Assembly (NCBI GenBank): GCA_003534085.1
Contig: DQBY01000091.1
Location: 1,855-12,891, forward strand
Origin: Candidatus Moraniibacteriota bacterium
GTDB taxonomy: Bacteria > Patescibacteriota > Minisyncoccia > Moranbacterales > UBA2206
Length of the DNA: 11,037 bases
Direction: 5' to 3'
Shown here: piece after piece, positions 1 to 5,254 of the stretch
Layout of the letters: each line of letters starts with the position of its first letter
Position numbering within the stretch: position 1 is the stretch's first letter
The notes under the pieces: model-generated
Database searches by the model: none
What the model was told of the DNA's origin: nothing
The model's input: the letters and a program-made list of their open reading frames with translations, nothing else
Translations under genes and position numbers: made by a program

Positions 1-334
1 CCGCTAAATTTTCTCCGGCTGTCTGATAGAAATAATTTTGACCGATCACCCAGGACCAGGGGGATTTTCCGCCGGGACCCGTGTGGCTGAAATATCCTTT
101 GCGCGCCATATCTTCTGCTTTCCCCTGAGCAGCCGATTGGAGCTTGTCACTTTGCGCTAAAGACGGCAAATTATTTTTCTTCCTGGCCGCATTAGCCTCC
201 GCCATCACGGAGCCGGAGAACCCGCTCTGTGCCTGCGCCGTCTTGATGAAAAATTCAGTCTTCCAGACCGGGATGATCATTGCCAAAATGACGATTGCCG
301 CAAAAAAATATTTTCCAACGTTGATTTTTTTCAT
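1..334 (-). CDS. CAP/SCP-domain (YkwD-like) secreted or membrane-anchored protein, C-terminus off the window
   Basis: The frame starts at an ATG at 334-332 and stays open to the left edge, giving 111 residues without a stop. Residues about 8-24 are hydrophobic after a Lys-containing start, which fits a signal peptide or N-terminal anchor. From about residue 44 the pattern is that of the CAP (SCP/PR1/YkwD) fold: MAEANAARKKNNLPSL, then helix-forming residues to EDMA, then GYFSHTGPGGKSPW with the family histidine at 84, then TAGENLA with the family glutamate at 108. Bacterial CAP proteins are exported and associated with the envelope; their biochemical role is mostly unknown. It has its own promoter and long leader and lies beyond the terminator of the neighbouring gene train, so it is a separate unit. 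No Shine-Dalgarno is visible. The missing part should hold the rest of the CAP domain. Family assignment is confident; function is not. Confidence 0.88.
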   Translation of the reverse strand, partial: MKKINVGKYFFAAIVILAMIIPVWKTEFFIKTAQAQSGFSGSVMAEANAARKKNNLPSLAQSDKLQSAAQGKAEDMARKGYFSHTGPGGKSPWSWVIGQNYFYQTAGENLA

Positions 335-492
335 AATAAAAAGACTCATGAAAACGTTTGAGTCTTTCTCAAAAAGAGTGTTGACCGGTTACGCTACTTG
401 ACTAGCTTTGATCCTAAGCGTCCAGATAACAGATCGAAGTTAAACGTCTTCATTACTCGAAATTAAATTTTTTAAGCCTCTCAAAAAAGAGG
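335..492 (-). promoter_or_regulatory. Structured 5' leader of the CAP-protein gene, unidentified
   Basis: About 158 nt separate the predicted transcription start (near 492) from the ATG at 334, unusually long for this compact window. Three kinds of structure are visible. A 5-bp stem (477-481 with 488-492, 6-nt loop) sits at the very 5' end. The middle part offers nested pairings, for instance GTTA/TAAC and CGCT/AGCG. A 9-bp stem (340-348 with 359-367, 10-nt loop) ends 6 nt before the start codon, where a ribosome would bind. I compared it by eye with c-di-GMP-I and ydaO riboswitch consensus elements and found no convincing match. It could be a riboswitch, a stability element or a protein-bound leader. 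No open reading frame on either strand explains the stretch. Confidence 0.4.
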
Positions 493-498
493 TGCCCA

Positions 499-527
499 AT
501 TATAACATTTCCAAAAACATGAATCAA
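499..527 (-). promoter_or_regulatory. Sigma70-type promoter of the CAP-protein gene
   Basis: On the minus strand a -35 box TTGATT (522-527) and a perfect -10 box TATAAT (499-504) are separated by exactly 17 nt. The -10 is extended by an upstream TG (TGTTATAAT). Transcription should start near 491-493. The promoter lies just past the terminator of the neighbouring gene train, so it drives only the CAP gene. Confidence 0.8.
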
Positions 528-555
528 GTCCCGAATTTTTGTTGATCTGAGCCAT

Positions 556-583
556 AAAAAAAGGCTACCGGATGGCAGCCTTT
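556..583 (-). terminator. Rho-independent terminator of the long minus-strand gene train
   Basis: Read on the minus strand, a 10-bp stem (583-574 with 569-560, one G-T wobble) closes a 4-nt loop ATCC and runs directly into a T tract ending at 556. It lies about 40 nt beyond the stop codon of the serine hydrolase gene and is the only convincing intrinsic terminator in the window. Confidence 0.88.
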
Positions 584-622
584 AAAACTGGACCGATCTT
601 GCCATATTTTTTGAAAATAAAA

Positions 623-1993
623 CTAAATTTTTTCAAGCATGCTGGATCCCCAGATTAATTTTATAGCTTTCCCGGTTTTTTTATCAAAAACGAACTTTGC
701 CGGTTCACCCGGAGAATCATACGACGACTCCGGAAATATCGTGAACTTGTCTTTCCCTTTATGCTTCAATATAGAAACTCCATCTAATGGAGAATTTGTT
801 TCGGGATTAAATACAAGAAGACTGCTTTCCGTTCCGAAAATTATCTCATCCGTCCATCTCGAACGATACAACCCTTCGAATTTTCTCTTGTCCGCTATTT
901 TTTTATCGGAAGAAAATTTTTCTTTCTCATCAATCAGGCTGTAAATAATTTCGAAAATTCCAGAATTTATTTCCGCCGCCGGACTTCCGTTCGAATTCGA
1001 AAGGGTAATGACTCCAATATCATTCTCTACATCCAAAGAAATCCGCGTTATAAATCCGGCAAATCCTCCGTCGTGTCCGATTATCTTCCTATTTTTAATC
1101 TTATACACATCAAGTCCTAATCCATAATAGCTGTCTTTCTCTCCTGTTTCCCAATATGGACGCATCATTTCTTTTTTTGATTCACGACCGAACAAAATAT
1201 TTTTACCTTTGCTTTCCAAAGACAGAGCTGAAATGAATTTTGCCAAATCATCAACATTAGATATGAAGCCGGTGGCCGAAGCATAAGAATTGGTTTTCAC
1301 GTTTTTGAAAGCTTCTCTTTCCTTGCCGGGAATTATTCTTGAATATCCAATGGCAAGATTTCCAACATTTTCCTCATAATCGGGAAAAGTATTTTTCATT
1401 CCGATTTTCCTGATTATATTTTCTTTGACATATTGCTCATACGATATTCCGCTTGCCTCCTTCACGATTTGCCCCAAAAGAGCGAAACCGAAATTGGAAT
1501 ATTTGAATTTAGTCAGATTTTCAAAAACGATCGTATTTTCGGATATGGATTTTTTGAGTTCTTCTTCGGTTGGAAATTTATCCGTTATCCAATGCGGAGT
1601 TTTTCCATCCCTGAATACGCCCGCGGTATGGGAAAGTATTTGCCTGATCGTAATATTTTCCGAGCTGTTGTTTTTCTTTCGCGCCGCTCTGAACCAAGAC
1701 AGGCGCTTTTCGATCTTGTCATCGAGATTTAATTTTCCATGTTCAGCCAATTGCAATATGGCTACAGTGGTGAAAATTTTTGAAATGGAGGCGATGCGGT
1801 AATTCGTAAACTCATCGATTTTTGTTTTCTTTTCCGTATCCGCAAAACCGAATCCTTTTTTATACACCAATTTGCCCCTATGCACGATTCCGACCGCCAA
1901 TCCCGACAATCTGTCATACTGTATTTTGAGAGGCAGCCATAAATCTATAATTTCAGCCGCATTTTTTATAGATTTGTTAAAATCATTTTTCAT
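623..1993 (-). CDS. Serine hydrolase of the beta-lactamase / penicillin-binding-protein-like fold (class C type)
   Basis: The 456-residue protein has the three active-site motifs of the family in order: SISK with the nucleophile Ser69 and Lys72, YSN at 165-167, and HDGG at 307-310 in place of KTG. LSHTAG at 120-125 is also typical. After about residue 360 a separate beta-rich C-terminal segment follows, as in many proteins of this family. Members include D-aminopeptidases, esterases and muropeptide-processing enzymes; the substrate cannot be read from sequence. The N-terminus is polar with no signal peptide, so the protein looks cytoplasmic, which is less usual for this fold. It is the last gene of the train, 11 nt after the deacetylase gene and followed by the terminator. 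Base composition is AT-rich like the two genes before it. Confidence 0.9.
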   Translation of the reverse strand: MKNDFNKSIKNAAEIIDLWLPLKIQYDRLSGLAVGIVHRGKLVYKKGFGFADTEKKTKIDEFTNYRIASISKIFTTVAILQLAEHGKLNLDDKIEKRLSWFRAARKKNNSSENITIRQILSHTAGVFRDGKTPHWITDKFPTEEELKKSISENTIVFENLTKFKYSNFGFALLGQIVKEASGISYEQYVKENIIRKIGMKNTFPDYEENVGNLAIGYSRIIPGKEREAFKNVKTNSYASATGFISNVDDLAKFISALSLESKGKNILFGRESKKEMMRPYWETGEKDSYYGLGLDVYKIKNRKIIGHDGGFAGFITRISLDVENDIGVITLSNSNGSPAAEINSGIFEIIYSLIDEKEKFSSDKKIADKRKFEGLYRSRWTDEIIFGTESSLLVFNPETNSPLDGVSILKHKGKDKFTIFPESSYDSPGEPAKFVFDKKTGKAIKLIWGSSMLEKI

Positions 1994-2004
1994 ACAATTA
2001 ATTT

Positions 2005-2673
2005 TCAGTTATAAATCTTTAAAGTATTGATATCAAAAGATACTAATTTAAAATTCTTATCTTTGATAAATTCATTTATTTCAACAATCTTTTGGGCATC
2101 AATTTCTCTTTCCTTATTTAAGCTGGATTTGCTTTCAGGATCATAATAGCCTGGATGGAAGTTTATGAACAACAAATCTTCTCTTGAATCAGATAGCCAT
2201 GCCCTCATTTCATCCAATGATTTATCAGTTCCGCTTAAAATTGGCGCCTTGGTTGTGATTACTCCTGGCACACTCATTATTTTTTCTCCATATCCGCTTA
2301 AATTTTTGCAAGGTATTCCTTTGGATTTTGCAAAATCTTGAATAACTATGTAACCATCTTGAAGATAGGTGCTCTTGTGAATATCAATGTGCTTAGGATC
2401 GAATCCGAATATTTCCTGAAATTTTTGAAATTGCCTTTCTATTTCGCTCTGAAAATCCGTATTTTTGAAATCAACATGAAGACCGACACTTACAATTTTT
2501 TGCTCAGAAAAGGATTTGAGGAGATTCACCTGCCCTTGCTGGCTTTCATTAATGTTATCCACCATTGCTGAAGTAGATGTAATTTTACCTTCTTCAACCA
2601 GCTCCAAAATTCTCTTATTAAAGAGCTTGCTATAACCAAAGTCATCAGCATTGATAATTAATTTAATCATCAT
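2005..2673 (-). CDS. YdjC/ChbG-family carbohydrate deacetylase
   Basis: The 222-residue product opens with INADDFGYS, the hallmark of the YdjC/ChbG family, whose Asp11 is the expected metal and catalytic residue. GLHVDF (His66) and HIDIHKS (His95, Asp97, His99) match the other metal-binding segments, and NFHPGYYD (His173) matches the conserved C-terminal histidine motif. Family members remove acetyl groups from N-acetylated di- or oligosaccharides such as diacetylchitobiose. The protein is a little short but has all motifs, so it looks complete and cytosolic. Two adjacent ATG codons (2673 and 2670) could both serve; no Shine-Dalgarno is visible. It sits 16 nt after the S51 gene and 11 nt before the serine hydrolase. 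Sampled lines here are near 29% G+C, against about half in parts of the glycosyltransferase genes. Confidence 0.9.
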   Translation of the reverse strand: MMIKLIINADDFGYSKLFNKRILELVEEGKITSTSAMVDNINESQQGQVNLLKSFSEQKIVSVGLHVDFKNTDFQSEIERQFQKFQEIFGFDPKHIDIHKSTYLQDGYIVIQDFAKSKGIPCKNLSGYGEKIMSVPGVITTKAPILSGTDKSLDEMRAWLSDSREDLLFINFHPGYYDPESKSSLNKEREIDAQKIVEINEFIKDKNFKLVSFDINTLKIYN

Positions 2674-2689
2674 TTAAAACTTAAAATAC

Positions 2690-3286
2690 TTAAATTTCAA
2701 ACACTTTATAATCACCTTCCTCCAAGGCATGGATTGGAAGATTCGGGTCTCCGAAATTTTCCAATTCTCGATAAGCTTTTTCCCAATCTATCGGTCCGCG
2801 CGGATCGCCCTTGGCGTATTCTGTTGATTTATAATGAGGAATGAATTTTACAGGAATTAGTCCCAAACCGTCCATACATTCTCTCCAATCACAAGTCCAG
2901 AAAGATTTGACCAAGGCATCAGATCCGGCCGAGCTTCCCACCACGACTTTACCCTTCCATAATTCCGGCAACTTGTATTGCCTTAGCCAATATTGCAAAA
3001 GATGATCGTCCCCGCCTTGAAGAAAAATGATATCAGCACTTTTCATTTGATCCAAAAACTTATCCGGCATGGCCAATTCAATGACAGGCTTCCGCCCGTT
3101 TGAAAATTCCAAATAGCCATTTTTATATTCTTCAAACTTGCTTTCCCAATCCTCCCTCGGCTGCGAAAAAAAACAAAGGAGCACTTTCGGCTCTTGTCCC
3201 GAATCTTTAAATATTTCTTCAAAAAAATTTTTAGCCTTTTCCGGATTGTTTTTTAAACCTCCGGAATTAAGGATGTATTTTGTCAT
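2690..3286 (-). CDS. Peptidase S51 family protein (peptidase E / cyanophycinase-like)
   Basis: With the ATG at 3286 the product is 198 residues. An in-frame TTG at 3292 would add two residues, but the ATG with a GGA about 10 nt upstream is preferred. The Rossmann-like pattern of peptidase S51 is clear: IIFLQGGDDHLL (87-97), the nucleophile elbow GSSAGS (117-122) with Ser119 as expected nucleophile, and DGLGLIPVKFIPHY with His151 as the expected catalytic base. Family members are aspartyl dipeptidases (PepE) or cyanophycinases; proteins of this size without a signal peptide are more often PepE-like and cytosolic. The real substrate is unknown. The gene follows the downstream palindrome of the TrpR-like gene, which lies in its upstream region and could influence its expression. 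Confidence 0.87.
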   Translation of the reverse strand: MTKYILNSGGLKNNPEKAKNFFEEIFKDSGQEPKVLLCFFSQPREDWESKFEEYKNGYLEFSNGRKPVIELAMPDKFLDQMKSADIIFLQGGDDHLLQYWLRQYKLPELWKGKVVVGSSAGSDALVKSFWTCDWRECMDGLGLIPVKFIPHYKSTEYAKGDPRGPIDWEKAYRELENFGDPNLPIHALEEGDYKVFEI

Positions 3287-3314
3287 AACCAATCCATTTT
3301 TAATTAATTTTTTT

Positions 3315-3342
3315 CACTCCCATATACTGTAATATGGTAGTA
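3315..3342 (-). repeat. 28-bp palindrome, copy 1, downstream of the TrpR-like gene
   Basis: Two 11-nt arms flank a 6-nt centre. On the minus strand, arm TACTACCATAT, loop TACAGT, arm ATATGGGAGTG pair at 10 of 11 positions, one a wobble. It is a direct repeat of the element at 3797-3824: 24 of 29 positions agree over 3314-3342 against 3796-3824. The arm differences from copy 2 are symmetric, so pairing is kept. It begins 2 nt beyond the stop of the TrpR-like gene and lies upstream of the S51 gene. Confidence 0.8.
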
Positions 3343-3344
3343 AT

Positions 3345-3779
3345 CTACTTCTTCTTTTTTCCAAGCAGCATGTTCACCAGCAGATAGTGCGCGGGATATT
3401 TTTTACGCATCCAGCCAGAGGAAAAAGGGACGCGGTCTTCGGGATCAGACTCCCCTTTCGCATACTTATCATTATACTTTTCTATTATATTTTTATATCC
3501 TCCAAAACCGGAGCTCAGCCATCTCTCAACCTGCGCGATAGTGGTGAATCCAACTTTCAACCTCCTCCTGATTTCATCATGCGTCATCCCTCCCAAAAGC
3601 ATCTTGGCTATTTGTATTCTTCTGGAAATCATGACTATCTCGCTCAAAGTCAAAAGATCCTTGAAGAAATTTTTTACTTCTTCTCTGCTTTTGAGAAGAG
3701 AAACCATCGAGTAAAATTCTCCCAAATATTTTTTCTTCTCGTTCTCTGAAAGTTGATGATATTTAACTTTCCCAGGCAT
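3345..3779 (-). CDS. TrpR-like (YerC/YecD family) DNA-binding protein
   Basis: The 144-residue protein matches the Trp-repressor superfamily: a helical N-terminal part (KKYLGEFYSMVSLLKSREEVKNFFKDLLT) followed by SEIVMISRRIQIAKMLLGGMTHDEI and the helix-turn-helix region, about 60-90, ending KVGFTTIAQVERWLSSGFGGY. This closely follows the YerC/YecD pattern of Firmicutes and CPR bacteria, which lack proven tryptophan binding. The C-terminal tail (about 105-144) is basic, with four terminal lysines, and longer than in the minimal family. The gene is framed on both sides by the same 28-bp palindrome, the kind of site a dimeric TrpR-type protein could bind; autoregulation is inferred, not shown. 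Start chosen at the ATG at 3779; no Shine-Dalgarno. It could also be part of a small mobile cassette with the palindromes. Confidence 0.88.
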   Translation of the reverse strand: MPGKVKYHQLSENEKKKYLGEFYSMVSLLKSREEVKNFFKDLLTLSEIVMISRRIQIAKMLLGGMTHDEIRRRLKVGFTTIAQVERWLSSGFGGYKNIIEKYNDKYAKGESDPEDRVPFSSGWMRKKYPAHYLLVNMLLGKKKK

Positions 3780-3795
3780 TTCTTTATTTTTTATC

Positions 3796-4482
3796 TTACT
3801 CCAGTATACTGTAATACTGTAGTATCATATTCACAATATCGTCCGTACAGCCCAAACGGACGTATTCACCGGGATACGTAACCACAAAATCCTCAGGATT
3901 AATGTTCCATTTTTTTAACAATGGAGGTTTGACCTCCATAGTGGCGGTTGAGCCTCCACGTACTTTCATCGGCTTATAATACTCCAGATCGATTCCCGGA
4001 TAAACCCTTTTTACATTTGGAAATCCCAAGCTTTCCAATTTATTTTTCGCGTGGTCCGAATAGGTGATTATAAGATCCGCAAAAAGTATTTTTTTAAAAT
4101 CCGAATCGGAAAACAAATCTTCACGAAGAGTGGCGACTGTCTGGATCGTTTTTATTTTTTTATTTACGACAAAATTTTTGAACGCCCAAGAGTTAAGCTT
4201 GGCGGGAGTGAGCATGAAATGCAAGACGTCGTATTCCTTGCGCAGCGAAACTAACTTTAGAAGTTTTATTTTTTGTGAAAATTTCAGATTCAAACTGCTC
4301 GAAGTATAGATCGGATGCTGGGCGACATTGTCAGATAGATCCGACACCGAACCTTTTGTGAGCAGTCCGAAACGGATATCCTTGACATTCTTGGCCAAAA
4401 AATACGCGAAGTTTTTTGACGCCTCGTCCCATGGGGGAGCGATCGGCCTTGTGACTAAAAGCACCTTTTTTGATGATTCCAT
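3796..4482 (-). CDS. Truncated family 4 glycosyltransferase (GT-B fold, C-terminal domain missing)
   Basis: The 228 residues cover the N-terminal Rossmann domain of a GT-B glycosyltransferase: MESSKKVLLVTRPIAPPWDEASKN at the start, ADLIITYSDHAKNKLESLGF in the middle, then the interdomain segment VYPGIDLEYYKP (160-171). The second Rossmann domain begins (NPEDFVVTYPGEYVRLG, 195-211) but stops after about 20 more residues, where family members normally continue for about 150 with the nucleotide-sugar site and E-x7-E motif. The last nine residues and the TAA stop are encoded by the palindrome at 3797-3824, so the truncation coincides with that element. Residues about 175-188 come from a second palindromic insertion at 3921-3959. 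The gene starts 3 nt after the preceding one. It is probably inactive alone; its missing 3' half is not elsewhere in the window. Confidence 0.82.
   Translation of the reverse strand: MESSKKVLLVTRPIAPPWDEASKNFAYFLAKNVKDIRFGLLTKGSVSDLSDNVAQHPIYTSSSLNLKFSQKIKLLKLVSLRKEYDVLHFMLTPAKLNSWAFKNFVVNKKIKTIQTVATLREDLFSDSDFKKILFADLIITYSDHAKNKLESLGFPNVKRVYPGIDLEYYKPMKVRGGSTATMEVKPPLLKKWNINPEDFVVTYPGEYVRLGCTDDIVNMILQYYSILE
3797..3824 (-). repeat. 28-bp palindrome, copy 2, upstream of the TrpR-like gene
   Basis: On the minus strand arm TACTACAGTAT, centre TACAGT and arm ATACTGGAGTA form a dyad with 10 of 11 arm positions paired. The centre is identical to that of copy 1 at 3315-3342. It ends 17 nt before the ATG of the TrpR-like gene and contains a TATACT that could serve as a -10 box, so a bound protein could block transcription. 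It also encodes the final residues and overlaps the stop of the truncated glycosyltransferase. Confidence 0.82.
3921..3959. repeat. Double palindrome inserted in frame in a glycosyltransferase gene
   Basis: Unit 1 (3921-3939) has perfect 8-bp arms ATGGAGGT/ACCTCCAT around a 3-nt centre. Unit 2 (3941-3959) has 7-bp arms GTGGCGG/CCTCCAC with one mismatch around 5 nt. On the minus strand it is read in frame as VRGGSTATMEVKPPL, a hydrophilic stretch in the interdomain region that interrupts an otherwise normal glycosyltransferase sequence. Confidence 0.7.
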
Positions 4483-4485
4483 TGA

Positions 4486-4866
4486 TCAATTTCTAAAATT
4501 CTTATAGATTTCTCTTTTTCCTTGGCCATTTGAAACTTGAATCGATATTTTTCCACTTGGAAGGGAGCTAAGCTCCCAAGCTTGGGAGCTTAGCTCCCTT
4601 GATTCGCCTTTAGCAATATTCAAATCGCCTTCTATAAGCATATTTCCGTTTCCATCCAAAACTTCCCATGCAAAATCATTTTTCCCGCTGTGATTTTCGA
4701 TGGTAAAATTGAGACTATTGTCTTTCGGATTGTTGAAATACACCGCCCACCAATTTTTTTCATGATCCATACTCATGCCTTTTTCGGAAACATGAAAAAA
4801 ATAAGAAGAGCTTACTGCGAAAAGAGCTACTATTAAAATTATTATTTTTTTCTGCATATCAGTCAT
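4486..4866 (-). CDS. Small membrane-anchored protein with one predicted extracytoplasmic beta domain
   Basis: The 126-residue product has one hydrophobic helix (about 6-24) after a short Lys-containing N-terminus, then a soluble domain, probably outside the membrane. That domain contains WWAVYFNNPKDNSLNFTIEN and later turns typical of a small beta-sandwich, resembling domains annotated DUF1616 in archaeal and CPR envelope proteins; this likeness is from memory and weak. Its ATG (4866) overlaps the end of the preceding frame by 8 nt, and a second ATG at 4857, just past that stop, is an equally good start. Tight coupling suggests it works with the GT-C-like membrane protein. A perfect 40-bp palindrome encodes part of residues 90-102, duplicating ELSS. 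Confidence 0.72.
   Translation of the reverse strand: MTDMQKKIIILIVALFAVSSSYFFHVSEKGMSMDHEKNWWAVYFNNPKDNSLNFTIENHSGKNDFAWEVLDGNGNMLIEGDLNIAKGESRELSSQAWELSSLPSGKISIQVSNGQGKREIYKNFRN
4561..4600. repeat. Perfect 40-bp palindrome inside a coding region
   Basis: The whole block equals its own reverse complement. It consists of two 15-bp units, GGGAGCTAAGCTCCC and GGGAGCTTAGCTCCC, each itself palindromic around one base, separated by AAGCTT and bounded by AA and TT. The flanking base at each end breaks the symmetry. It is read in frame on the minus strand as part of SRELSSQAWELSSLP. Confidence 0.9.
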
Positions 4867-5128
4867 TCTTGTGATAAATATTTATCTTATCTCCGGAATA
4901 AATCTGGTCAAAATTGGAAAGTTTCCTGAATTGGGCCGAATCATATTGCGGATTGACCATCAGAAATCTTGTGCCGGTCTCATCGAAGCAATCCTCGGCG
5001 TCCTTGCCTCCGGGATTGGAAATCATCCATAGCGTGCACATTTCCCGCGGCTTGGTCAGATCCTCATATCTCTTGAAATATCCGCGAGAATCAGGATATC
5101 GGTAGCCGCGCATGAAAAACAGTTTCAT
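4859..5128 (-). CDS. C-terminal fragment of the GT-C-like membrane protein, downstream of an in-frame stop
   Basis: The 89 residues from the first ATG (5128) are soluble, with many aromatic and charged residues (GYRYPDSRGYFKRYEDL; CTLWMISNPGGKDAED; RFLMVNPQYDSAQF). The frame is open for another 42 codons upstream, with no ATG, GTG or TTG start, until the TAA at 5255-5257, and is the same frame as the membrane protein before it. Those 42 codons also read like real protein (NDTNQAVQTFHAAKFVAERT), so this is the lost extracytoplasmic C-terminal domain and not an independent gene. Internal initiation would give a fragment without a signal or anchor. It overlaps the next gene by 8 nt. Confidence 0.7.
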   Translation of the reverse strand: MKLFFMRGYRYPDSRGYFKRYEDLTKPREMCTLWMISNPGGKDAEDCFDETGTRFLMVNPQYDSAQFRKLSNFDQIYSGDKINIYHKND

Positions 5129-5254
5129 CCAGGAATCGGCCGAGATGTAATTGTGATCTTTCAGAATGACGTCTGAAGATCCGGTCCGTTCCGCGACAAA
5201 TTTTGCCGCATGAAAGGTCTGGACCGCCTGATTGGTGTCGTTTTTTCGGGAAAT

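Noticed and set aside
144..401. Plus-strand frame of 85 codons
   Set aside because: It is antisense to the CAP-domain protein and extends over the structured leader; no start signals or family match.
3313..3834. Possible target-site duplication TTCAC at both edges of the TrpR-like cassette
   Set aside because: The left copy overlaps the palindrome itself and 5 bp is too short to be meaningful here.
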